Below are positions 34,438 to 45,586 of a stretch of DNA of 64,000 bases, piece by piece. Source of the stretch: Dryas octopetala (lineage: Eukaryota; Streptophyta; Magnoliopsida; Rosales; Rosaceae). The position numbers were made by a program, and so were the translations under genes. Within the stretch, counting starts at the first letter, position 1, and the number at the start of each line of letters is the position of its first letter. The notes under the pieces were generated by a model. It ran no database searches. It had not been told where the DNA came from and saw nothing but the letters and a program-made list of their open reading frames with translations. The stretch lies in the NCBI GenBank assembly GCA_963921425.1, contig OY992834.1, forward strand, positions 16,928,164 to 16,992,163, written 5' to 3'.

Positions 34438-35429
34438 GGGCTGCTATTTGCACACCCTCTTTTTTCTTTTTGCACACCCTTTCTAAAAAAACAAAAAAGA
34501 ACCTCCAAACAAAAAGACCACTTTGGCCCTCCCCTCACCCACACACCCCATTCCCATCTCCCCCCCTACACACCCCATTCCCATCCTTTTTTTTTTTTTT
34601 CTTCTTCACCGTCAACCTTGGCCGCCGCCAACTTTGGCCACGCCTGCCATCGCTGGCCACCTCCCCGCGAGCAGAGACCACCAGCAGCTCTCTCTCTCTC
34701 TCCTTCCATCTCTCCTCTCTCCCTTTCTCTGTCTGCCTTCAAGATCGGCGACCACCTCTTCGCAACTGCCTGCGCGCAGCACCCAGCCCGCTGTCCTCCC
34801 ACACGCTGCTACACCTCCTCCCACAGCACCTCGTCTTCTACCTCGAAGCCCAGAACAAGCCACCATTAAAAAAAAAAAAATTCAGTTCGGCAGGTTCGGC
34901 GGACCAGTGCCGAACCGGGCTGTTTCGTTCGGCAGTCATCCGCTGAATATAACAAGATTGTTCGGCGGATGAGTGCCGAACGAAACAGCCCAGTTCAGCA
35001 CTGGTCCGCCGAACTTGCCGAACTGAAAAAAAAAAATTTTAATGGTGTTCGGAGGGGAGGAGAAAGAGGGAGGGTGGTGCTGCGGAAGAAGAGAGAGAGA
35101 TAGGAGGGTGGTGCTGCGGGGAGGAAAGAGAGAAAGGGAAGTGGTCGGTGAGGGAAGGAGAGAGGGAGGGAGGTGGTCAGGTGAGGGAGGGGGAGGGGCT
35201 GTGTTTTTTTTTTGTATGAGTTGATGAGGTGTGGTGGGTGAAGGGGTGTGTAGGAGAAATTTTAAATTTTGGGAGAGAGATAGGGAGTGTGTGAAATGTA
35301 TAAAATAGGGGTATTAGGGTAATTAGATGGGTGTGTTAAAGAGAAATTTTAAATTTTGGGAGAAGATAGGGGGTGTGTAGGAGAAAAGTGTGTGCAAAAA
35401 GAAAAAAAATGGTGTGCAAATAGCAGCCC
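34438..35429. mobile_element. TIR element with internal 67-bp-arm foldback, upstream of TASH3
   Basis: The terminal inverted repeat begins GGGCTGCTATTTGCACACC at the left, and the same sequence read from the right end gives GGGCTGCTATTTGCACACC. Similarity continues for about 45 bp, including a repeated TTTTTGCACAC. The flanks are A-runs (TAAAAAAAA-like), compatible with a 9-bp Mutator-type duplication but not decisive. The interior is GC- and CT-rich at 34600-34860, has a near-perfect foldback at 34881-35027 and a GA-rich part at 35050-35200. There is no transposase frame. Confidence 0.78.
34881..35027. repeat. Near-perfect foldback, 67-nt arms, 13-nt loop
   Basis: The left arm at 34881-34947 starts TTCAGTTCGGCAGGTTCGGC. 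The right arm at 34961-35027 is its complement with about six mismatches. Both arms repeat the submotif TTCGGCGGA/GTGCCGAAC, so smaller alternative hairpins are also possible. A transcript from either strand would form a long double-stranded stem. Confidence 0.9.
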
Positions 35430-35464
35430 TAAAAAAAAACTCAATGGGCTATTGTCTCCTCCAC

Positions 35465-37411
35465 AAGGAATAAAATTTTGAATATTTTTAAATTTTGACA
35501 AAAATTAGATGAAAATGATGAAAATTACTATCAAAATACGAAAATTTTGAATGAAACTTTACCATATGTTTATTTAACATATTATCTACTACATTGATAA
35601 AAAAACATTGAAAAAACCAAATTATATGGTAGGTTTCATGTGATATGTGATGAATATAATGCGCGCTGTAGGCAAATACTGTTAAAAAAATGCTTCACTA
35701 ATTAATACATAATGAAATTATACGAATAAACCACCAATGTGGCAACGTGAAGTAGCAAGCTTACTTAAAGAGACTTGGAAATGGTTTTCGATAGTCAAAT
35801 TGAGCCGAATTGAGTTAAAAGAGAACCAACCCAGTGGCAGCAGTAGCGACAGCGGTTTATCTAAAATTTCAATTTCATAAATTCTTCAAATTGGAAAATC
35901 AAACATTAAGGGAATGAAATCTCATGGTGAGGGGATAAATTTCTTTTTCATAATTTATGTTTACAAAGATTTAAGCTAAAAAAATTGACTAGTGATTGTT
36001 TTTAAAAATGTTTGTTTTAATTAAATTTTTTATAATTTAGTTTGACTCCAAAGTTGACTATTTTCAATAATGGGTTTTTAATCTTAATTTTTGTGCCGTT
36101 GGAAATGTCTTGAGCTCACGAACGCATACACGCGAACCGTTCGTAAATCGGAGTTATGGTTTAAAAGTTACGGACGTTTGATTTGAAGGGCTTTTGGGTA
36201 ATTTCTATTTTGAGTTTTAAAAAGTTAAAAACCCAAAATTAGGCTAATCAACTTCAACTTCACGTGCACACAGTACAATCTCATTCTCTCTCCTCACCAC
36301 GACACCTCTGTCTTCTCTTTCCCCTCTCTCTCTCCCTGCACTTTCTTTTCCGGCGATTCTTCAGAGTCCGGCAGCGGATGTTGGTGGGTTTTAGCCTATT
36401 TTCTTCGATTCCTCTTCCTCTATCTTCCTACGGCCTTGGATTAACCCATAAATTAGCAAAAACCCATATTTAGGGGAGAGAGACCCGATTGGGGATTGCT
36501 GGTGACTGGGCTTTTCTAGCGACATCGTAGCCTCCTACTGCCATCATCTTCTTCCTCTCTTCGTGCTGAGCATGATGATGGGTTTGGATTTCTCAAACGA
36601 CCACTGTAGAGCGCAAATCGAAGAGAGATAAATTTGGTGAGAGAGAAAAATGGTTGGATTTGTGTATAGGTGAGCGAAATTTCAAACATTTCTGCGAAAT
36701 TCTCACGAAAAATTGATGGATGTGTGATAAAATTTCGATACATATAGGATATTAAGGTTTAAACCCTTTAGGGTATTTTTGATTATTTTTTATATAGAAG
36801 TATATTAGGGTTTAAAAACAACTAAACGAAACACCAAAATGGCCAAATCAAACCCCAAATAAAATTCCTAACTTTTTTTTTTCTTTCCAATTGCCTAAAG
36901 ACTCCAAATCCCAATTGACCCTAAAACTCTTTTTTTTCTTTTTTTTTCTTTCCTTTTCCTCTTCTTCCCCCGTGACTTACAGTGGTCTTCGTCTTCCACT
37001 CATCCTCTTTTTTCTTTTCTTTTTCTTTTCTTCCACACTTCCAGTTTTTCTTCTCATTTGTTTATCTCTCCTAGTCCGTCACTCCCTTCTCCCTTCCTAA
37101 TCTCTCTCTTCCCTCTCCCTCCCCCGATCTTCTTCTCTTCCTCCTCTCCCTCCCCGGATCTCTTCTCTCCCTCTGACGACGGCGCGCCTCTACAACTTTC
37201 TCTCTGATCTCTTATCTCTCTTCGGCGACGGTGCTCTGCCTCTGCCTCCCCTCTCCCTTCGGTCTTTGCCTCCCCTTTCTCTCTCTGATCTCTATATCGA
37301 AAATTTCGCCAAAATTTCGAGGATTTCAGAAAATTTCGACGAAATTTTTCGAAATTAATTTGGTATGGTGTTAAAATTTTCATACCCCTAAAAAATGAAA
37401 TTTTACTCCTT
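35465..37411. mobile_element. TIR element A of the AAGGAGTAAAATTTCG family
   Basis: The left end is AAGGAATAAAATTTTG and the right end is the complement of AAGGAGTAAAATTTC. Internal sequence (for example TATTATCTACTACATTGAT at about 35580 and GGTATGGTGTTAAAATTTT at about 37360) is collinear with copy B at 41431-42795. The flanks CTCCTCCAC and CCCTCCCAC are only partly alike, so a target duplication is uncertain. The right third is CT-rich with GATCT and CGACGG motifs. It has no transposase frame. Subterminal arrays of GAAATTTCG are a family trait. Confidence 0.72.
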
Positions 37412-38221
37412 CCCTCCCACTTCTTCCACGGAAATAATAATAATATTATGTATCCCAAATTTATAAATTTGGATTCAAATTTATGTGTTCCTTTTTTACT
37501 TAGGGAAATTTTATTCATACTCAACAAAAATTTTGAACATGAATAGACCATTTTATCTCACCATAAAATTACTATTAAGGACAAAATATATTTTTTTAAA
37601 AAAACTCAATTTTCTCTCTCTATTCTCAACCCCTTCATCAACCTCAGCCTTCACCTCACTCTTACTCATACTCTCAAACACACTTTGAACCTCACTTTCT
37701 AACAAACACCAAACCCTAAAGAATTTTGAAAACCATAACATCAAAACAAGGCTTTTTAGGCGAATTGATGTTCAAATTGTTCCTTATGAGCCTCCAAATG
37801 AGGTATGTGTACATATTTTTTTAATTTTTCTGCACTTTTTCACGCTTGTGATTTCTTGGGAGATTACTGGTTCATGATTTGCTCGATGGATCAGCACCGA
37901 AAACGATAACCGTTTTCGTTGGATGTCAACCGAATATGTAACACTAATTTGGTGATTAGTTGTTGAACAATGCGTTTGAAAAGTGTCTCAAATTGTTTAT
38001 TCGGAGTATGTCAACCGAATACATGTAATTTGTTCGGCTGCCAGACTCCGAAAGTATATACTTTGTTCGGAGGTAGATAACCGAATTTAGGTGACTTGTT
38101 TGGCTGCTTTTCTCTGAATATATTGATTTTGTTCAGGTGCCTATCGTCGAATATATTGATTTGGTTCAATTCTGTGCAACCTAATACTGAAAATTGGCCT
38201 TAAATTATGTTTTATTTTGTA

Positions 38222-38640
38222 AGAGGAGGAAGAGGGTGAGCATGAAGATGATGGTGAGCAAGAAGAGGGTGATGCCTCTACTCGAGGTAGCTCAGTTGGA
38301 ACTGAACATGCCGACCACACTAATGAATTCATAACTGATAAGGTATCAATTGAAATCAACTTAAGTGAACTATAAATTGCCTAACTCGGTGTCTAAATAG
38401 TTTGAATTCACTGTGCAGATATTTTCAACTAAATTTGAATTGATTAGTTGGGTCTATGGGCAAGGTTTGAGGCACAACACAATATTAATAATTAGGAAGT
38501 CTGATTCATGAGGGGTTGGAAAGAGGATAAAGAAACCTCGAATATTCTTTGGTTGTGAGAGGCATGATGAATACAAGCCAAGTATGTCTACTAGTGCAAC
38601 TGATCAGACGACTGATGTTGAAAGGTGTCTAAATAGTTTG
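38222..38640 (+). pseudogene. FAR1/MULE-like N-terminal domain relic
   Basis: Plus-strand reading gives an acidic Glu/Asp-rich stretch, then IFSTKFELISWVYGQGLRHN and TILIIRKSDS, a stop, then GVGKRIKKPRIFFGCERHDE. This matches the N-terminal FAR1-type DNA-binding region found in Mutator-like transposases and FHY3/FAR1-derived proteins (IFST..EL..W, SD.GG.G..PR..F.CER). A stop codon, the lack of the MULE catalytic domain and the downstream duplication show that it is dead. Sequence before it (37880-38200) carries many TTCGG..CCGAA phrases in what may be its intron. Confidence 0.62.
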
Positions 38641-38687
38641 AATTCACTGTGCAGATATTTTCAACTAAATTTGAATTGATTAGTTGG
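38391..38687. repeat. Direct duplication of about 58 bp inside the FAR1-like relic
   Basis: A stretch beginning CTAAATAGTTTGAATTCACT and ending TTGATTAGTTGG occurs at about 38393-38450 and again at about 38630-38687. The second copy stops exactly where the hAT-type end TAGGGGTGGGCA begins, so the duplication may be linked to that insertion or to an imprecise repair. Confidence 0.85.
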
Positions 38688-39084
38688 TAGGGGTGGGCAT
38701 TTAAACCGCGAACCGGACACACCGAACCAAACCGTGTTGACCAAAATTGGTCAAAGATTGGACCGAATTGGACCGGACCGGTCCTATACGGTTCCAGTTC
38801 CGATGTTGCTTTCCTTGAAGCCGGGCCGGGCCGGACCAGACCGTGTATGTATAAACATATATATTTATACCATTTTATATTTTTATACACTTTTTTAGCA
38901 CATTTTTATACACATTTTAACACACATTTATATATATTTTAGATAATAAAATTAATATTAACCTAGATATATTTTAGACCCTAAAATATATTTTATATAT
39001 CCCTATATGGCCTATATAGTATATTATATATATATATAGTACTATATAGTATATAGTTTATAATACTATAGTATATGTATATCC
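38688..39084. mobile_element. Left end of a hAT-type element
   Basis: The sequence begins TAGGGGTGGGCATTTAAACC, followed by many ACCGGACCGG/ACCGAACC motifs in both orientations to about 38845, then AT-rich TATATA sequence. It shares its first 45 bp with 62657. The body is interrupted at 39085 by element C and appears to continue after 42805. No matching right end with the same flank (TTAGTTGG) was found; the right end at 46477 has a different flank. Confidence 0.6.
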
Positions 39085-41420
39085 AAGGGTTTAAATTTCG
39101 AAGTTTTCGGCGAAATTTCGCCGAAAATTTCGTTTTTTCGGGGGTCCGAAATTTTAACACCAATTCGACCGAATTTCGGTAAATTTCGGCGAAATATTCG
39201 AAATTTCGGATACCCTAAATGCAAATTTTTTTGAATTTGAGAGAAATTTCCACGAAATTTCGCTTAAATTTCGTCGAAATTTAGGGAAACTTCGATGAAA
39301 TTTCCCTCAAATACCCAGTAACCCAGCAAACCCCAGCCCCCAGCGCACCAAATTTCCCTCACTCCCTCACTCCCTCAAATACCCAGCCTCACAATCTCAC
39401 CTGCATAGTCGTCGGCGCACACCTCCATCGAAAGCTAAGGCCCGATCTGCAGTGCACACCTCCGTCGGCGCACACCTCCTTCGTCTTCTCGGCTCTGTCT
39501 CTTCTCTCTCTCTCGCCTCTCTCCTCCATCGTCTCGGCTTGCAGCGCCGTTCCGGCCACCTTGAAGCCCCCTGAAAATCTGAACCCAGTTTGTGCGAAGC
39601 CGAAGTGCCATACTGCCAAGTCTGCTACTCTGCCTCTGCCATCAACCCGTGACTTGAGTCTCTAAGGCTACATAGTGATTCATTGGCAGTATGGCAGTAG
39701 TCAACACAGTCTGCTAATCGATCGTCACAGTAGCCAAGAAACTTGTATACTTGACTAACCTTATATTTTATATTCTTAATTTTAAGAAATAAAAGGAATG
39801 TGTAGATTGTTTTACAAACTGAGTGGCTGAGTGCAATCTTATCTACACCGACTACACATTGTTTTATTTCTTAAAAGTTTGGACTAGTCCACTCTTTGCA
39901 TAATGGGTTGGGTGAGAAACCCATATCAAATGGGCAAGAAATGTAGAATGGTTTGGGAAGTTGGGTTGAGAAATCTTTAGAGAGTCGAGCCCAGAGCCCA
40001 AGTCTGAAGTCCCAGCGTTCCCCATTAGCAGTAGGCTACTTGTATTCATTGTTTTTTTAATTAGAGTTTTATAGTTTTTGTTTTTTTTTTTTTTTATTTG
40101 GTCGAAAACAGGTTCCTGTGGACTTATTCTTAGACTTTACTTTGATTTTAAAAGTTTGACTGTTCAATATTCTTATAAGAATTCGTTTTGAATTTTTGAT
40201 ACATTATTATTTATTTTAAAATCTTTTATGCGGTTGCCCTGAAAATTGAACCATTTAATAGTCAAATATAAAATATCCTATTAAAAAAGTAGTCATATAT
40301 AAAATAAAATAAACACTAACATAATAGCTAGCCAACTTCGATCTCCACATTGTAATTAATTACTTTAATCTCATATTTTGAACATTCTGAATAAGAATTA
40401 GTCCTGATTCTGTGGGCTGTGGCTGTACCGCTGTAGTTAGATTTCATTTTCAATCAAGTTTCTAATTTCTATAGTTAGGTTCTATTTTGAATTAGGTCCA
40501 TCAGTCCATGTCTTAAGGCCGTGACTGTGAGTAATAGTCTAATAGACTAATCTAAAGTTCTAAACTTTAAACTGTCTAATAGACTTAACTAACCGTGTAA
40601 ATGTCTAAATTAATGTATCATGTATTGATGTATATGAGTATATCTGTATATATGAGGTTGAGTATATCATATTTTGGGTCATAAGAGTTTGGCACAAGAA
40701 GAAGAAGATTCATTATCCACCACTTTTGGCTCTATGGGGGTAGGAAGTGACAATTACAATTATGGGCAAAACCCTCCAATATTCTACCCACCACATCTGC
40801 CTTACTTGGTTGAGTCTGATAGTAACTCATTGGCACAACAAGAGACAAACTCTTCAAATGAGTATGCTTATGGGCAAATTCAACCACAACAGGTTCCTGA
40901 TCCATATGGTTGGCATGTTGGCAATTACATGCAAAATTATGCTGGAGAAGTATCTTGGGATGATTATTCTTCACATTACACCTACTCTGGACATGATGAT
41001 ATTGAAGACAGCGAAAATTTTGAACCTCCTAGAAACTCTATGTGGTATTGATTACTTTTGTAATTCATGTGGCAATATTATAGTAAAAATAAAATTGAGG
41101 TGTTAATGTGTTATTGAAGTAATTATTAATTAGTGAAGCATTTTTTTAACAGTATTTGCCTCCAGCGCGCATTATATTCATCACATATCACATGAAACCT
41201 ACCATATAATTTGGTTTTTTTCAATGTTTTTTATCAATGTAGTAGATAATATGTTAAATAAACATATGGTGAAGTTTCATTCAAAATTTCCGTATTTTGA
41301 TAATAATTTCCGTCGTTTCCGTCGAATTTTTGTCGAAATTTAAAAATCTTCGAAATTTCCGTCGAAATTTCCATCGAAATTTCCATCGAAATTTCCTCGA
41401 AATCCGAAATTTTATTCCTT
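39085..41420. mobile_element. TIR element C, inverted relative to copies A and B
   Basis: The left end AAGGGTTTAAATTTCG and right end CGAAATTTTATTCCTT are inverted repeats of the family in 35465-37411. Subterminal GAAATTTCG arrays lie at both ends, and internal blocks (ATCAATGTAGTAGATAATAT near 41235) are the reverse complement of the A and B blocks. It is flanked by GTATATCC at 39077-39084 and, after two bases, at 41423-41430. It is the longest of the three copies and carries an open frame at 40674-41051. Confidence 0.78.
40674..41051 (+). pseudogene. C-terminal tail of a possible hAT-type transposase
   Basis: The 125-residue frame is Tyr-, Asn- and Ser-rich and low-complexity. It ends in an acidic stretch, DDIEDSENFEPPRNSMWY. 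An ending of this style (acidic run then PPR.S.W) is, to my recollection, common at the C-terminus of plant hAT/DUF659 transposases, but the dimerisation domain itself is not visible upstream. It lies inside element C, on the plus strand. Treat as a relic of an autonomous ancestor; function uncertain. Confidence 0.35.
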
Positions 41421-41430
41421 GAGTATATCC

Positions 41431-42795
41431 AAGGAGTAAAATTTCGGTTTCGAGGAAATTTTCGATGGAAATTTCGATGGAAAATTTCGCGGAAATTTCG
41501 ATTAAAATTTCGATTTCGATAAAATTGGACAAAAACGACGAAAATTGCTATTAAAATATGGAAATTTTGAATGAAACTTGACCATATGTTTATTTAATAT
41601 ATTATCTACTACATTGATAAAAAAACATTGAAGAAATCAAATAATATAGTAGATTTCATGTGATATGTGATGAATATAATGCGCGCTGGAGACGATACCG
41701 TTAAAAAAATACTTCACTAATTAATAATTATATAATAAAATTACACGAATAAATCACCAATGTGGCAATGGAAAGTAGCAAGCTTACTCAAAGGGACTTG
41801 GAAATGGTCTTCGATAGTTAAATTAAGCCGAATTGGGTTAAAATAGAACCAATCCGATGGCAGCAGTGGCGATAACGGTTTACTTAAAATTTCAATTTTA
41901 CAAATTATCATAATTGGAAAATCAAACATTAAGGAAATAAAACTTCATGATAAGGGGATAAATTTCTTTTTTATAATTTATGTTTACAACTAAACGAAAC
42001 ACCAAAATGACCAAATCAAACTCCAAATAAAATCTCAAACTTTTTTTTTTTCCAATTGCCTAAAGACTCCAAATCTCAATCTATCTTAAAAAAAAAAAAA
42101 AAAATTTCTTTCCTTTTTTTTTCTCTTCTTTTTTTTCTTTCCTTTTCTTTTCTTTTTTCTTTTTCTTTTTCTTTTTTTTTTTTATTTCCTTTTCTTTTCT
42201 TTTCTTTTTTTTTCCTTTTCCTTTCTTTTCTCTTCTTTTTTTTCTTTGCTTTTCCTCTCTTCCCCCGTGATTCACGCCTAGGCTACACACTCATTCTCTC
42301 TCTTCTTTCTCTTCTCTCTCTTCTCTCTCTCTTTCTTTTTCTTTTTCTTCTTCTTCTTCTTTCCTTCTTCAGTTCAACTTCAACCTCCCTGCGCAGCCCG
42401 TGACTAACAGTTTGATCTCACCTCACCTCTTCCTTTTTTTTTTCTCTCTTTTCTTCTTCAGTTCTGATCTTCTCTTTCTCTCTCTCCTGATCCCTCACTC
42501 CCTCCTCCTCCGTTCTCTTCCCTCTGCTCCCTCTCCCTCCCCTTCCCGATCTCCCTCCTCGGATCTCTTCTCTCCCTCCTTCGACGGCGACGGCGGAGGC
42601 GGCGGCTCTGCCTCTTTCCCTCCGGTCTCAGCCTTCCCTCTCTCTCTCTGATCTGTACATCGAAAATTTCGCCGAAATTTCGAGGATTTCGGAAAATTTC
42701 GGCGAAATTTCGGCGAAATTTTTCGAAATTTTTCGAAATTAATTTGGTATGGTGTTAAAATTTCCATACCCCTAAAAAACGAAATTTTACTCCTT
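41431..42795. mobile_element. TIR element B, abutting element C through a shared 8-mer
   Basis: The left end is AAGGAGTAAAATTTCG and the right end its complement CGAAATTTTACTCCTT. The 8-mer GTATATCC precedes it (41423-41430) and follows it (42798-42805), and the same 8-mer precedes element C. It is collinear with copy A, including the CT-rich right part with GATCT, a CGACGGCGACGG run and the GGTATGGTGTTAAAATTT block. No transposase frame is present. The duplication length (8 or 9 bp) leaves hAT or Mutator-like affiliation open. Confidence 0.8.
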
Positions 42796-43605
42796 CAGTA
42801 TATCCTAGCTTATAATTTTTTTTTATATATATTATTGTTTACTATAAGACTATACCCTATACCCTATATGGCCTATGGCCCCTATACTCTAAACCTCAAT
42901 TGAAACCCTAATTGAAACCCTCAAACCCCAATTAGATTAGTTAATTACAAATTACCAATTTAAACCCTCAAACCCCAATTAGATTAGTCAATTACAAATT
43001 ACCAATTTAAACCCCAATTGAAATACTAATTATATATTTGATAGTACTATATAATATATAATTTATAATACTATAGTATATCCTAACTTATAATTTTTTT
43101 ATGTATATGTTTACTACAAGACTATACCCTAAATACCCTATACTCTAAACCCCAATTGAAACCCTCAAACCCCAATTAGATTAGTCAATTACAAATTATT
43201 AATTTAAACCCTAATTGAAACACTAATTATATATTTGATAGTACCCATATAGTATATAATTTATAATATTATAGTATATCCTAATTTATAATTTTTGTAT
43301 GTATATAAGTTTATTATAAGACTATATCATATACCCTAAATAGTAAATACCCTATACTCTAAACCCCAATTGAAACCCTCAAACCCCAATTAGATTAGTC
43401 AATTACAAATTACCAATTTAAACCCTAATGGCCTAATTGAAACACTAATTATATATTTGATAGTACCCATATAGAATATAGTTTATAATATTATAGTATA
43501 TCCTAATTTATAATTTTTGTATGTATATGTTTATAAGTTTATTATAAGACTATATCATATACCCTAAATACCCTATACTCTAAACTCTAATTAAAACACC
43601 AAAAT
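42796..43605. repeat. AT-rich imperfect tandem repeat, units of about 200-275 bp
   Basis: The phrase CTATAGTATATCCTA followed by TTATAATTTTT recurs at about 42798, 43073, 43270 and 43492. Between copies lie AACCCCAATTAGATTAGTCA blocks. Elements C and B sit in the GTATATCC of the first unit. The repeat ends where the Harbinger-like element begins. It is probably the body of the hAT-type element starting at 38688. Confidence 0.75.
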
Positions 43606-43608
43606 TAA

Positions 43609-44985
43609 GGGGGGTGTACTCAATTCAGACTTTTAATGACTTTTGTTAAATTAAAAAGTCAGAGGGTACTCAATCAAGATTTTTATAGACTTGTTAAAAA
43701 TCTATAAAAGTCAGGGACTACTCAATGAAGACTTTTTAAAAGTCTATGAAAGTCATACGATACTCAAAATGTCAATGACTTTCATAGATTTCTCGAATTA
43801 ATGAACTTTGAAAGACTTTTGGCATTAAAATACAAATAACAAACCTCCCTATTTCTCTTTCATTCCCCCCACTGACTTTGAAAGACATTTTAGTCACACC
43901 TTGTAGTTCCTCTCCCTCATTTTGAGACCGTTTCAAAATCAAGACCAACAACACTCCCAACCATCTTGTCCATTGGTGCCACCCTCACAGCACCATGACC
44001 CAGGCTACTACGAGCAACCACAAGGCTACTATGATCATGACCAACACCCACAACATGGTTCACATGGTAATTCATCGGGACATCCACTGACACGACATCA
44101 TATCCAGAGCCCCCACCCACATAGCTTGCATATACCACACCCTCAAGAGACCAACCTCTTTACATGGTCTGCAGTCATTTTTTGTGCAATATTTTGGGTT
44201 GTCATAATCATAGGAGGCTTAGTGGTTCTCATTGTCTATCTAGTTTTTCGTCCCCGGACTCCAAAATTTGATATCTCTGCTGCCACTCTGAATGCAGCCT
44301 TTCTTGACATGGGCTATCTGCTCGATGCTGACCTTTGCTAGCAAACTTCACCAATCCAAAATTTGATCTTTATTACGGGAATACCCTTATTACCAATAAA
44401 TTATTTGCTAGAGTGCTTGCAATATTTCTGCAATTTTTTTATCATAAATTATTATTTTTTGCATATAATTTCCACATGTAGTTGCTTATAGTCTCAAATC
44501 CAAAGACTAATCAATAAACAAAAATAATCAGAACACTTCAAATAACTACTAATGCAAAATTATAATAATGCATGGCCTTATGTTCGCAAAAGGTCTTTTT
44601 CAAGTTCTAAATATATAAAACATGTGTGAATTAACGATTAATAATTTCTTTTATGTCAAAATTATACTGGTTTGCACTTATAGAAAAGCCCGCCAAGCAT
44701 AAGAAGAAGAAAAAAGGTTTTTGCATAATGAGGTCTACGTTCTTCATCCTTACACATGAATAATTTGTCTCTCAGTCCAACATGCATAGAGATAATGAAG
44801 TAGATGAAGAAAAAATTATAGAAGTCATTGAAATTCCATGAAAGTCTATCAATGTTTATGAAATTTTTTAATAAAACTCCATGAAAATCTTTGAAAGTCT
44901 GATATATTTATGAAAGTCTATGAAAGTCTGTCACTTAAAAAAAGTCTTTAAAAGTCATTATAAGTCTAAATTGAGTACACCCCCC
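43609..44985. mobile_element. PIF/Harbinger-like element carrying a gene fragment
   Basis: The terminal inverted repeats start GGGGGGTGTACTCAATT and continue with AGACTT and AATGACTTTT on both sides. The flanking duplication is TAA (43606-43608 and 44986-44988), the target signature of PIF/Harbinger elements. Subterminal zones on both sides are filled with TATGAAAGTC/GACTTTCATA phrases. No transposase is present. The interior at 43917-44380 is an NDR1/HIN1-like coding fragment, so the element is a nonautonomous carrier of host sequence. Confidence 0.82.
43917..44380 (+). pseudogene. NDR1/HIN1-like (NHL, LEA_2) gene fragment, frameshifted
   Basis: The plus strand encodes a Pro/His/Gln-rich cytosolic part, then a hydrophobic segment AVIFCAIFWVVIIIGGLVVL followed by IVYLVFRPRTPKFDISAATL and NAAFLDMGYLLDADL. 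This is the transmembrane plus early LEA_2 pattern of plant NHL proteins, known for plasma-membrane and defence-related roles. A one-base loss follows: the frame ends at TAG (44339-44341), but in the next frame LANFTNPK continues the family sequence. The remaining LEA_2 domain is missing. It has no intron, and its codon context is GC-richer than the flanks. It lies wholly inside the Harbinger-like element. Confidence 0.8.
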
Positions 44986-45159
44986 TAAATGAAACCCCAA
45001 TTCAAAGTTGAAACCCTAAAATCAAATGAAACCTCAAACCCCAATTGAAAATTTGAAACTCTCAAAAAGTCAAAACCCTAATTACTAATTAGATTAGTCA
45101 ATTACCAATTTACGGCCATTTAGGCAATTACCCTACCCAATTACGGATTACCCCTCCCC
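44986..45159. repeat. Continuation of the AAACCCCAATT repeat
   Basis: Further copies of AACCCCAATTGAAA and TTAGATTAGTCAATTAC identical in style to 42800-43600 resume after the Harbinger-like element, showing that it inserted into this repeat. Confidence 0.6.
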
Positions 45160-45478
45160 AATTGATTTCTCACAATCTCACTCTCATCTCAGTCTCTGTC
45201 TCTCTGACTCTCTCACGCCAAGTCTGGAGTCTGGACTCTCGTCACTCTCTGCTCTGTCTCTCACTCTCAGCTCTCACACTCATCTCAGGTAACCATCTCT
45301 CTCACTCTCATCTTTCATCTCGCATTTCATCTAGTCATCTCTGTCTCTCATCTCTCACTCTCACTCGCGAATCGCAGTCAGCTGACTCAACCACTCAAGT
45401 CTCTGAATCTCTGATCTCGTTGGCGTCGTCGCAGCGAATCAAAAGCCGTTCCGGTACATCTCGTCGGCGTCGTCTCAG
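45160..45478 (+). promoter_or_regulatory. CT-rich leader exon region of the J-protein gene
   Basis: A CTCTC/CATCT-rich stretch with two nearly identical donor contexts, CTCAGGTAACCATCT, at about 45284 and 45475. This would fit one or two alternative noncoding first exons. The acceptor CATATGCAG at 45937-45945 begins the exon with the start codon. The start site is inferred only from composition and splice signals. Confidence 0.45.
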
Positions 45479-45586
45479 GTAACCATCTTTCTCACTCTCA
45501 TCTGTCATCTCGCGTCTCTCATCTGTTAGTCTATAATCTCTGTCTCTCATCTCTCACTCTCTCATCTTGTCATCTCTTTGCAATTT

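Noticed and set aside
34523..34972. Pro/Ser-rich frames upstream of TASH3
   Set aside because: They fall within the TIR element, run through its foldback, and lack any known domain.
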